Assembly: GCA_023228865.1 (NCBI GenBank)
Contig: JALOAH010000012.1
Location: 1-63,309, forward strand
Direction: 5' to 3'
DNA length: 63,309 nucleotides
Origin: Porticoccaceae bacterium
Lineage (GTDB): Bacteria; Pseudomonadota; Gammaproteobacteria; Pseudomonadales; Porticoccaceae
The notes under the pieces were generated by a model. That model saw only the letters and a list, made by a program, of their open reading frames with translations. It searched no databases and was not told the origin of the DNA. Below, piece after piece: positions 1-8,028 of the stretch. Numbering within the stretch: position 1 is the first letter of the stretch; the number at the start of each line of letters is the position of its first letter. The translations under genes were made by a program, and so were the position numbers.

Positions 1-70
1 GCTGGCCTTGCTGCCATTGATCCCAGATGGCAGCCTTCTTTACATCATTCATCCTATCAAACTCCTGCAT
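1..70 (-). CDS. N-terminus of a truncated gene, possibly IS30-like transposase
   Basis: An open frame starts with ATG at 70 on the minus strand and runs off the window edge after 23 codons. An in-frame TAA lies immediately upstream of the ATG, and a good ribosome-binding site (GAGGTGG) sits 5 bases before it, so the start is well defined. The visible peptide includes KKAAIWDQWQQGQ. This resembles the opening 'lIWDrWqqGeSl' helix seen in IS30-family transposases just before their HTH domain. That match is from memory and over a short stretch, so the product is an inference. The gene would read out of the window, away from the phosphotransferase operon. Confidence 0.45.
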   Translation of the reverse strand, partial: MQEFDRMNDVKKAAIWDQWQQGQ

Positions 71-133
71 TTACCACCTCTTTACTCATTGTAGTATCGG
101 GTGTTGCAGTGACCGGTTGAATCCAAGCCGGTT

Positions 134-156
134 AAAAATGGGGGGATTACCCCCCC
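134..156 (-). terminator. Rho-independent terminator of the phosphotransferase operon
   Basis: Six G, ATTA, then six to seven C form a short, very GC-rich hairpin (140-155). On the minus strand it is followed by ATTTTTAA. It lies downstream of the minus-strand operon ending at 312 and upstream of the partial gene starting at 70, where a terminator is expected. Confidence 0.55.
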
Positions 157-231
157 AGCTGGGAGAGTCACCTATTCTAAACCCTTCCCCAGCTCCAGCC
201 AGCAGGCTGAAAAGTTGTCCCACAAACACGA

Positions 232-260
232 AAGCCGTGACCAGATCCTGGCCACGGCTT
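232..260. terminator. Hairpin downstream of the operon
   Basis: AAGCCGTG (232-239) pairs with CACGGCTT (253-260), and the inner ACCA/TGG bases extend the stem. On the minus strand it is followed by a modest T-rich stretch. It could be a first, weaker terminator or an mRNA 3'-end stabiliser for the operon that ends at 312. Confidence 0.35.
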
Positions 261-311
261 CGCGATTTAAAACGAGAGTCTGGAGGACGGCGCTATTTCC
301 TGGTCGCCCAA

Positions 312-854
312 CTAAACTCTGTATGCGTCACTGACGAGCATGTCGTCAATGGAACCTAGCTTAGCTTTGTCTGGATCAAGGCCATTGGCGTTAAACCAGA
401 TTCTTTCCCTGGTCGCCTGTTTTTCGCCATAATTAAGCACCAATTCCGATAACGCTGCCTTGAAAGCGGCACTGCCATCGACATAACAGGCGTTGATCAG
501 ATTATCGACCAGATTGCCAATAGCAATGGTGTATTTATTGATACCACTGGGGGTCAAGGGCAGTTCCACCGGAATATCCCCAAGCGCTGTTGTCAGGGCA
601 TCTTTTGCCTTCAGGGTTTGCTGCCCGCCATCGACTATTGCCACCAATTGACCGGCCAACGATTTCATATTGTCAAAAGACCCTCTCTCAAAAAGATAGG
701 CCTTATCCCACTGGGTGTTGAGCATTTTGAGGTGCCCCACCACCAGCGCCGCCTGCTCCTGGGCGAGGCCATTTTCAGGATCAATGGCAGGCGCTATGGT
801 TTTTTCCACCGCTTTTATGAGGTTGTTAATTCGATTATCGATATCAGGCAGCAT
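312..854 (-). CDS. Hypothetical protein of phosphotransferase operon
   Basis: This 180-residue soluble protein was not recognised as a named family. It has no signal peptide or membrane segment and looks mostly helical, with a Gln/Ala-rich first half (for example NGLAQEQAALVVGHLKML). The ATG at 854 overlaps the end of the phosphotransferase gene by 11 bases, which implies translational coupling and a shared role. Small helical proteins of this kind often accompany ACAD10/FadE-type phosphotransferase genes in lipid-degrading bacteria, but that is recollection rather than a match to a characterised protein. It is the last gene of a three-gene operon. Confidence 0.75.
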   Translation of the reverse strand: MLPDIDNRINNLIKAVEKTIAPAIDPENGLAQEQAALVVGHLKMLNTQWDKAYLFERGSFDNMKSLAGQLVAIVDGGQQTLKAKDALTTALGDIPVELPLTPSGINKYTIAIGNLVDNLINACYVDGSAAFKAALSELVLNYGEKQATRERIWFNANGLDPDKAKLGSIDDMLVSDAYRV

Positions 855-1986
855 GTTTTTGTCCTCTTATCAACTCTACCATTTGATCCAAAAAGACAGC
901 ACCGGCAGAACCCAGCCAGGTGATCAACAAATCTTGATGACTGTTACTGTTTTGACCCGCCATAATAGCACTACCGAGATCCATAATCGCGCATTTCCAG
1001 GCGTTCATCACTTCGTAGTAGCGCAGGGTTTCCGGGTTGATGGTGCGCCCGGAAAGCCGCTGGTAGTCGGCAAGGAATTTGTCCCTCGGCATCAGGTTGC
1101 AGACGAGAAACTCGCCTTTGTCATTCCAGCCGCCAAAGAGCTTTTGTAAAATCCAGGCGATGTCTTCGTGGAAATCGCCAAAGTGTGCCAGCTCCCAGTC
1201 GAGGATGGTGGTGATTTTCCCTGAAGGCTCCTCAAACATAAAGTTGCCAAGGCGATAATCGCAGTGCACCAGGCAGGGGGCTTCACAGACAGGGGCGTTT
1301 TCCCGCAACCAGTTTTCCACCAGTGTGACCATGGGCACAGGCTCGACCTTGTCTTGCGCCCAGGTCAATGCCCAGTCATTGAGCTGGTAGAGCGCCGCCT
1401 CATTGGTGTTGGCTCGAGGAATCACATAGGTGCTGAGATCTTTGTTGCTCCAGTCCGTCCAGGAATGGATTTTGGCCAGGTTCTCGACAAACTGAGGGGC
1501 GATCAAGTCAGTGTAGCGACCATAGTTGGAGCCTATGCCTGAAACCCCGGTAATGGAGGGATCTGTTGGCTTGGTAACTCCGGGAACAAACTCAATGAGC
1601 AGCCCCGGCTGCCCCAGATACTCACCCTCGGGATCGACATCGAACACTGGCGGTACAGGCACCACATCGGCAACGGCGCGAAGAATTTGCGCCTCTCTCA
1701 ACCGACAGGTTTCGTTGATCCCTTCCAGGGGATCCATGCGCAGAATATAGCGCTTTGGCTCTGGAGCCTGGTCGTGAGCCAGCCAAAATGCAAACTGCTC
1801 TTTGGACGCGCCGCCGGTCATGCGCTTTAAGCCGCTGATCTGAATATTTTTGAACCCCCGGGCGCTGAACAATCGCAACAACGCTGCCTCAGCCTCTTCA
1901 TCGGTGCGGGGGTAATAGGGGCCATCCTTGCGTTTGGCCGCTTTTCTTTCGCTAATATACTGGACTCTAGGTTCAATCAATAACAT
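844..1986 (-). CDS. APH-family phosphotransferase (ACAD10-type)
   Basis: This is a protein-kinase-fold phosphotransferase of the aminoglycoside/choline kinase (APH) superfamily, 380 residues. The catalytic loop is visible as HCDYRLGNFMFEE with H241, D243 and N248. It is followed by the metal-binding ILDWELAHFGD segment (D263, D271). This 'phosphotransferase family protein' subgroup resembles the kinase domain of ACAD10/11, which phosphorylates 4-hydroxyacyl-CoAs. In bacteria these genes commonly sit in fatty-acid, steroid or terpenoid catabolic loci rather than acting in drug resistance. It lies between a DUF7064/7065-like gene 44 bases upstream and a small unknown gene that overlaps it by 11 bases. 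The exact substrate is unknown. Confidence 0.88.
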   Translation of the reverse strand: MLLIEPRVQYISERKAAKRKDGPYYPRTDEEAEAALLRLFSARGFKNIQISGLKRMTGGASKEQFAFWLAHDQAPEPKRYILRMDPLEGINETCRLREAQILRAVADVVPVPPVFDVDPEGEYLGQPGLLIEFVPGVTKPTDPSITGVSGIGSNYGRYTDLIAPQFVENLAKIHSWTDWSNKDLSTYVIPRANTNEAALYQLNDWALTWAQDKVEPVPMVTLVENWLRENAPVCEAPCLVHCDYRLGNFMFEEPSGKITTILDWELAHFGDFHEDIAWILQKLFGGWNDKGEFLVCNLMPRDKFLADYQRLSGRTINPETLRYYEVMNAWKCAIMDLGSAIMAGQNSNSHQDLLITWLGSAGAVFLDQMVELIRGQKHAA

Positions 1987-2030
1987 GTGTTAAAACCTTG
2001 TAAACAATAAACTCTGCAATCATTGAGTTG

Positions 2031-2963
2031 TCAGTTGCCGTTACCGCGCCAGGGGAAGCTGAAACCCAGCTCGCTCATACCGTAACCCACAGTGCCATCC
2101 GTCAATCTGTATTCCATCATCTGTTCGATAAAGTTGAAGGAATCGTAGGGAAACTGCCAGCGGAATAAAGGTTTTCCGGTAAACTCCCAAACACGACCGA
2201 GCTCGTCAGTGAGCTTCCAATGGGAGTGCTTCAATGTCATCTCGTCTTCTTCATAGGTGATGGTTTCTTCCACCTTGTCGATGGTCAGCCAGCGTTCGCC
2301 GTCGTGAAGAATTTTCTGATAGCTGTCACCCTTTTCGGTAATACCGTGAACCGCCACACAGGCCATGCCATTATCAAAGATCGGCCAGGCCAGACGGTAG
2401 TGAATCAACCCTGTCCAATTGCGCGGCCCAACGCTGAGATCCCGGAATCCTTTGTCATCAATGCTAATCACTTCTCCAGTTCTCAGCTTAATATCACCTT
2501 TGACATTACAGAAGCCTTCGGGGTGGACATAGGTAAGTTCCTTAGCAATAGCGTCGTCGGGGTCGTTTTTACTCAAGGCAATACTGTCACCCATGGGATG
2601 AATGAGATCCCATTCTAATTCAGCATGAAAATCTTCTGCTTCCACTTTAACAATGGCCGTTTGCAGGGGCTTTGTCGCCTTCATGGTAATACCAGCGACA
2701 GTCATACCGGGATCGAGACGATCATCGGTATAGGGTAAATTCATATTAAGTCGCGTAAATAAAGGTTTACCATCGCGAAAAAAAATGGCGAAGCAGTTTA
2801 TTTCTTTAAGATTTTCGAGAACACCAATGCGAAAAAAACCACCGACCTTCTGCTTGCGATCATAAAAATTAAAGTAAAAGCTCTGGTTCCACTTGAGGAT
2901 ATCTGGATTGGGAATATAGCGCTCTATATTTTCCGACATGTACTCAATGGTAAGTTTGGTCAT
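2031..2963 (-). CDS. DUF7064/DUF7065-like protein
   Basis: This 310-residue soluble protein is beta-rich, with repeated strands ending in Trp/Phe (FYFNFYDRKQKVGGFFRIG, WKLTDELGRVWEFTGKPLFR). It has no signal peptide. The layout, with an N-terminal 'FYFNFYDrk..GGFFRiG' and a C-terminal segment containing GYGMSELGF, recalls the paired DUF7064/DUF7065 lipocalin-like (AttH/CrtC-like) proteins found in steroid and hydrocarbon degraders. The family assignment is from memory. It is the first gene of the minus-strand operon, 44 bases before the phosphotransferase, so it probably serves the same pathway. Enzymatic activity is unknown. Confidence 0.7.
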   Translation of the reverse strand: MTKLTIEYMSENIERYIPNPDILKWNQSFYFNFYDRKQKVGGFFRIGVLENLKEINCFAIFFRDGKPLFTRLNMNLPYTDDRLDPGMTVAGITMKATKPLQTAIVKVEAEDFHAELEWDLIHPMGDSIALSKNDPDDAIAKELTYVHPEGFCNVKGDIKLRTGEVISIDDKGFRDLSVGPRNWTGLIHYRLAWPIFDNGMACVAVHGITEKGDSYQKILHDGERWLTIDKVEETITYEEDEMTLKHSHWKLTDELGRVWEFTGKPLFRWQFPYDSFNFIEQMMEYRLTDGTVGYGMSELGFSFPWRGNGN

Positions 2964-4187
2964 TCTATACCTCGTTTTTATTAAATGTTAAAAAAACAAA
3001 TAAAACTTGTGCTTAAAGGAGGCCAGCTTTAACTTAAAGCGAAACCCTGTTAACGCCAATACCAATTTATTCGATTGCGAATCAACAGCTAAGCAGTCGG
3101 ACAACGGTAACATTCGGGCTTTTAAGCTGAAGCTTAAAAATTTCTGTACCGATGGCTTTTATCAACAAAATTATTGCCACCCAAAATGGGCTTTTAATTA
3201 GAAAGAATAATGGCCTGACCCCGACGGCTTGCGCGGCCTTATTTGTCAGACGCCAAGACTAAAGCCCATCCCCGGCAGTCAAAATCCAACCGCGCCTACC
3301 AAGCAAAAATTATACATACGCCTGCCATCATCCTATCACCAAATAACAGTATTTCCACATTTATTTTTAACCATGACAGTAGAGCAATAAAAAATCAACT
3401 ATCCAAAATCATCGACATTTACACCCACCTCAGAGATAGTCAAACCCCATAAACCGATCGTACACAAGCCATAACTAGCCGTAAAAATAGAAAACAAAAA
3501 AACTATACATCTCAATAATATAAAATAATAAAACAGTATTTTTTTCATACTAATTATTGGCAGTCACCATAGAAAAATACCTCTATCCGCACTCAGAAAA
3601 CTGGCATTCAAAAAGATATAAAGCCATTAAAAGCCAAGCCAAACAGAGCCAAAAAATAAGAAATTTTACCTCTTCATCAATTGAGTACTAAATCAAAAAT
3701 ATAACGCTCGATCTAAAATAAAACATAGACAAAACAGTATCTTCTGAAAATCTTGGGCTCGCCCCACAAAAAACCAACAACCACTGCCCACCCGCAAAAA
3801 ACAGGTATCGAATTGGAGAAGATTATCACGCCACTTTACTGCTCTGATTAAATCTCCACTCCGGCCAGGTCGAGGACAAAATTCCTGTGCGGCAAGGCAT
3901 TAATCAGATATTCCTTAAGACAGGCTTAATTACTTTATTTGTGATCATGGTGTTAAAAAATGACGTAAATACGTCTATTCCATAATCCATCATTGCCACA
4001 TACCGTGGCACTTCCTCCAGGTTGCAGATTTGATAGTTTCTGCAAGGCGGAACAGTTATTTAGCTATTAGTTCTAAACAAATAAATTGGTAACCAAATTA
4101 AATCTTGTCGTTTCAACTCTTTTAAGTATGAAGTGAGACCACGGCTTAGGCGCACCAAGGTTTAAAAAATCACAAAAGGAAACCCAC
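2964..4187. other. AT-rich 1.2-kb divergent intergenic region
   Basis: This gap separates the DUF7064/7065 operon (minus) from the first TonB receptor (plus). It is clearly AT-rich against its neighbours. Short open frames near 3007-3201 and 3243-3452 lack convincing ribosome-binding sites and look non-coding. Apart from the palindromes listed at 3962-4045, I see no gene. It presumably carries both promoters and may contain decayed sequence. Confidence 0.6.
3962..4045. promoter_or_regulatory. Three clustered palindromes upstream of the first TonB receptor
   Basis: Three inverted repeats lie within 84 bases. They are GACGTA-AA-TACGTC (3962-3975), TGCCAC-N5-GTGGCA (3994-4010) and TTGCAGA-N10-TCTGCAA (4022-4045). 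They end about 140 bases before the receptor start. They are candidate regulator sites, possibly for the LuxR-type protein at 7056, but no binding protein can be assigned from sequence. Confidence 0.4.
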
Positions 4188-6602
4188 ATGAACATCACAA
4201 AAACTAAAATGTCTATAGCTGTGAGCATAGGCGCATGTTTATTATGTTCCAATCAAGTCTTCGCAGCCATGGCCCTGGAAGAAATCATTGTTACAGCCAA
4301 CAAGCGCTCAGAAAGTGTAAATGATGTAGGCCTGTCGATTTCTGCCCTGGGCGGCGAAAAACTGGCGGAACAAAAATTGACATCTCTTGAAGAAATATCT
4401 TCTGCGATTCCTGGCCTTGTGTACTCTGCCAGCACTGCCAATACCCCTATTTTCACGCTTCGCGGCATTGGCTTTAACGAACAGACTCTGGGTGCATACC
4501 CGGCCACCAGCCTGTACCTTGACGAAGCACCTATGCCGTTTCCCGTACTTGCCAGCCATACTTCCTATGACCTTGAGCGAGTTGAGGTTCTGAAAGGACC
4601 ACAGGGCATTCTTTTTGGTCAAAACTCCACCGGAGGCGCTATTAACTTTATTGCTGCCAAACCTACAGATGAGTTCGAAGCAGGTGGTGATCTGAGTTAT
4701 GGACGCTTTGATAAAATGGAATTTAATGGCTTTGTGAGCGGACCGCTATCTGACACCGTCGCCGCAAGACTAGCTGTCACTGGCGTCAATGCCGACGAAT
4801 GGCAAAAAAGTTCAAGTCGAGATGATGAAAATGGCGCTGAAGAATATTTTGCAGCACGTCTGACATTAACATTTGAGCCAACCGACACCTCCCGTTATTT
4901 AGTCAATATTAACGGCTGGAATGACCAGTCCGACCCTCAAGCCCAGCAATTGGCCGCCATTAACCCGCAAATTTCCGGAGAAGCCGCTGGCGCCAACTTG
5001 GAAACCGTATTGGCGCAAACTCTGACCCAAGAAGATACCCGTGCTGCAGACTGGTCTCCTGATATCAACCCATCTGGCGATCGTGACTTTTACCAGTTTA
5101 TTGCTCGAGGAGATTGGGATCTGGCAGATACTATGACATTGACTGCTCTGACAACCTATCAAGACTTCGAACAAAATCAGCGTACTGATGGCGATGGCAC
5201 CTCTTTGGTACTATTCGATCTCTCTCCGATTCAGGGAGAAATCGACACTTGGATCACAGAAATTCGTTTAGCAGGCAATACCGATGCTATGAAATGGGTG
5301 ATGGGCGCCAATTACGAGGACAGCAACACCTACGAGAGCGAAATCCTTAACTACAGAGACTCTACCAACACAAACCCTGCCAATCTTTTCATCAATACTT
5401 CAGGCATTGCTCTGGAACAAGAAATTTCCAACTATGCGATTTTTGGCAACGTGGATTATGATCTGACAGAAAACCTTACAGTAAAGCTGGGAGCTCGCTA
5501 TACGGATTCAAGCATTGATGTAAATAGCTGTAATTTTGCGCCCGCCAATGATCCATTAGCGGTAGATGCTGGGCAGGGAGCTAACGTTGCAACGCTATTT
5601 AATGTTTTGGGGGACTTGCTTAATGGTGGCGATGGCGATTTTTCGAATGGCCTCGCCGTTCCATTTGACATCATAGGGATGAATGATTGTTATACGCTTA
5701 ATGATAGCGCCATTCCCGGTGATGCCTATGTTCAGAGCCTGGAAGAAAACAATACCTCTTGGCGAGCAGGCCTAGACTATGCGCTAAATGAAAATACACT
5801 GGTTTACGGAAATATTTCAAAGGGTTATAAATCAGGTAGCTTTCCTGCCCTTGCTGCGGCTAACTTCTTCCAGCTCGATCCCGTTACCCAGGAATCAGTA
5901 TTATCCTACGAGGTGGGCTTTAAATCATCATTGCTCGACAGCAGGGTGCAACTTAATGCTGCTGCTTTCTACTATGAGTATGAAGACAAGCAGCTGAGAA
6001 CCAAAACTCTGGACGACATTTTTGGCCTTTTAGATGTTTTGGACAACGTCCCTGAAAGTGAAATCTTTGGTTTCGAAGCAGATATTACCGCTCAAATTAC
6101 AGAAGGACTACGCTTGAGCGGCGCTATCACCTATTTGGAATCAGAAGTCAAAGACTACAGCAATGGTATTGGCTTTAACGGCGAAACCAATGTAGATTTT
6201 AGCGGTGAGCCCATCCCGTTCACTCCAGAGTGGACTTATAGCCTGGATGCTGATTACAGGGTTTTCTTGGCTTCAGGTGGCGAGGTTTTTATGGGTGTTA
6301 ATGTCACAGGCCAGTCTGAGTCGGAAGCCGCTTTTGGCGCGAGCATGCTGACGCTGACACCAGAGCAATTTACCGCCGGAGCCCAAGTCATCAAATCTGA
6401 CTATAACGTGATGGACTCTTATGCGGTATGGGGCGCTCGGCTGGGTTACGAAGACAAGGACGGGCGCTGGAAAGTCATGCTTTGGGGCAAAAACCTGGCT
6501 GACGAATATTACGTCACCAACCTGATTGCTTCTTCCGATACCACAGCACGCTTTGTTGGTCGTCCCCGCACCTACGGCATCACAGTTGGATACACCTACT
6601 AG
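4188..6602 (+). CDS. TonB-dependent outer-membrane receptor (copy 1)
   Basis: This 804-residue TonB-dependent receptor should import a substrate across the outer membrane using TonB-ExbBD energy. It has a signal peptide (about residues 1-26, ending VFA) and then the TonB-box-like LEEIIVTANKR. The plug domain contains the hallmark VEVLKGPQGILFGQNST and the segment TSLYLDEAPMPFP. The beta-barrel runs to a terminal aromatic, GITVGYTY. AAAGGA sits 8 to 10 bases before the ATG. It is closely related to the receptors at 8029 and 30235, sharing the LDEAP loop, the WKVMLWGKNL segment and the RPRTYG end. It belongs to the general family typical of sphingomonads and Cellvibrionales. The ligand is unknown; nearby enzymes suggest a hydrophobic terpenoid- or steroid-like compound. 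Confidence 0.93.
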   Translation: MNITKTKMSIAVSIGACLLCSNQVFAAMALEEIIVTANKRSESVNDVGLSISALGGEKLAEQKLTSLEEISSAIPGLVYSASTANTPIFTLRGIGFNEQTLGAYPATSLYLDEAPMPFPVLASHTSYDLERVEVLKGPQGILFGQNSTGGAINFIAAKPTDEFEAGGDLSYGRFDKMEFNGFVSGPLSDTVAARLAVTGVNADEWQKSSSRDDENGAEEYFAARLTLTFEPTDTSRYLVNINGWNDQSDPQAQQLAAINPQISGEAAGANLETVLAQTLTQEDTRAADWSPDINPSGDRDFYQFIARGDWDLADTMTLTALTTYQDFEQNQRTDGDGTSLVLFDLSPIQGEIDTWITEIRLAGNTDAMKWVMGANYEDSNTYESEILNYRDSTNTNPANLFINTSGIALEQEISNYAIFGNVDYDLTENLTVKLGARYTDSSIDVNSCNFAPANDPLAVDAGQGANVATLFNVLGDLLNGGDGDFSNGLAVPFDIIGMNDCYTLNDSAIPGDAYVQSLEENNTSWRAGLDYALNENTLVYGNISKGYKSGSFPALAAANFFQLDPVTQESVLSYEVGFKSSLLDSRVQLNAAAFYYEYEDKQLRTKTLDDIFGLLDVLDNVPESEIFGFEADITAQITEGLRLSGAITYLESEVKDYSNGIGFNGETNVDFSGEPIPFTPEWTYSLDADYRVFLASGGEVFMGVNVTGQSESEAAFGASMLTLTPEQFTAGAQVIKSDYNVMDSYAVWGARLGYEDKDGRWKVMLWGKNLADEYYVTNLIASSDTTARFVGRPRTYGITVGYTY

Positions 6603-7055
6603 ATAATAAACACATATTCTATTAGATGCAGTTACTACAGGGTGCTATCTTTGCAAAGATAGTACCCTTTTATTTTATAAGATCTCTGAAAACAAACCAC
6701 CGTAGAGAACCCTCACCACAAAACTAGCAAGACGTTCCCTTCCCTTCACAATCAGGGGATTACCAATTAATCAGGCTCTTTGTTGCTACCCTTACACTCT
6801 AGCCGATAATTGCCCGAACCCAAGCATGCGCATCAGGAACTGCACTATAGTCGCGAGCGAGCCATGGACCAACAAGAATAAAACCATTTAAATTAATACG
6901 TTATGGAAAATAGGCAATATTTTCCTGACGAAATCCTGTTGTAATAATTCGCCCAGAGAGCCATAATGAAAAAATATAATACAAAAATTAAACAATGATT
7001 TGACGGCTGATTCGGCAGCGCTCTGTCGCGCCACTGTTTACAGGGGAAATCTTGT
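6603..7055. other. Intergenic region before the LuxR-type gene
   Basis: Apart from the receptor terminator at its start, this 450-base AT-rich stretch shows no coding pattern and no obvious repeat. It should carry the promoter of the LuxR-type gene. A weak GGGGAAA ribosome-binding site precedes that gene's ATG. Confidence 0.5.
6640..6677 (+). terminator. Rho-independent terminator of the first TonB receptor
   Basis: GGGTGCTATCTTT pairs with the facing AAAGATAGTACCC around a GC centre (6640-6667), with one G-T wobble. TTTTATTTTAT follows. This is a strong intrinsic terminator 38 bases after the receptor stop codon. Confidence 0.85.
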
Positions 7056-7805
7056 ATGACCACTTATAGCTATGATCTGGCCAATACTTCCTACGCACAG
7101 CAGATCATTCATCGTTCAAAGGCGAGCGGGGTTTCTCTATTTTTATTTAACAATCGCCTTCAAAACGAACAAGCTATCACATTTATCCATCAATGGAATA
7201 CGCCTTACAAAGCTATAGAGCTATATCGTAACGGTCTTTTTCGCTTTGACTCTAATTTGCCCCACGAAGCGCTGCCACAACGCCTCGGCGCTCGCTATGT
7301 CACCAGTAAAAACAAACGTCTCAACGGCAATGGCACCATAATTACCAAAGGCAACAAAAAGTACTGGGAAACCCTGAGCAATTTTGGCTACGACCAAACT
7401 GCCGCCATGGTACAGTCCATTTCAACCGATATTTATATGGTGATTGGCCTGCATTTAGTGAATCCCAAATACAACCTTGATGTGGATAAGTCACTTAGCT
7501 TGTTGGAGTCCTGGATCAGTGAAAGTTGCGACTACATCATTGGCGAATCAGTCAGCAATTTTCAGTGTGCACTTTCGCATAATGCGTCAGCTTCCACCTT
7601 TCAAACTACTGCTGAAACCTTGACCAAACGCGAGTTTCAGGTGGTTTGCGAGGTATTAAAGGGCAAGAGCAACAAGCAAATAGCCGCCACCCTAAAAATG
7701 TCTGAGCATACCGTAGACAACCACCTTCGCCGCGTCTACAGGAAATTCGGCGTCCACAGCAGAACAGCCTTGGCCGCCGCCGTGAATAATCAATCACAGC
7801 ATTGA
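7056..7805 (+). CDS. LuxR-family transcriptional regulator
   Basis: This 249-residue regulator has a C-terminal LuxR/FixJ helix-turn-helix at about residues 189-245 (LTKREFQVVCEVLKGKSNKQ, then the recognition helix MSEHTVDNHLRRVYRKFG). The roughly 180-residue N-terminal domain has no receiver aspartate pattern and no clear acyl-homoserine-lactone-binding Trp/Tyr set, so it is more likely a PAS/GAF-like sensor of a small molecule. It lies alone between two paralogous TonB receptors pointing in different directions. That placement suggests it controls one or both in response to their substrate. No luxI-like synthase is visible, so quorum sensing is not supported. Confidence 0.88.
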   Translation: MTTYSYDLANTSYAQQIIHRSKASGVSLFLFNNRLQNEQAITFIHQWNTPYKAIELYRNGLFRFDSNLPHEALPQRLGARYVTSKNKRLNGNGTIITKGNKKYWETLSNFGYDQTAAMVQSISTDIYMVIGLHLVNPKYNLDVDKSLSLLESWISESCDYIIGESVSNFQCALSHNASASTFQTTAETLTKREFQVVCEVLKGKSNKQIAATLKMSEHTVDNHLRRVYRKFGVHSRTALAAAVNNQSQH

Positions 7806-8028
7806 ACATAACAAGGATATACTTGTTCGAAAAAACACCTGTTCAAGCTATTAAATAGATGATTCTGATATCTCCGTGAAACACCACCGCCATATAAAGC
7901 CAATATTAGCGATATTTCGAGCGATCTACTTTGAAAGCCACCGAGAAATGCGAACGAAAAAGGGCAGAGACCAGTTAATTCGACAAATTCTGCAAATTAA
8001 GTGACCCCTGCCCACCACCAGCTTACTG

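Noticed and set aside
3007..3452. Two short frames (64 and 69 codons) in the AT-rich intergenic region
   Set aside because: No ribosome-binding site, no hydrophobic or domain pattern, and amino-acid composition typical of random AT-rich sequence.
7056..7805. A quorum-sensing receptor
   Set aside because: No luxI-like gene nearby and no clear acyl-homoserine-lactone pocket residues.
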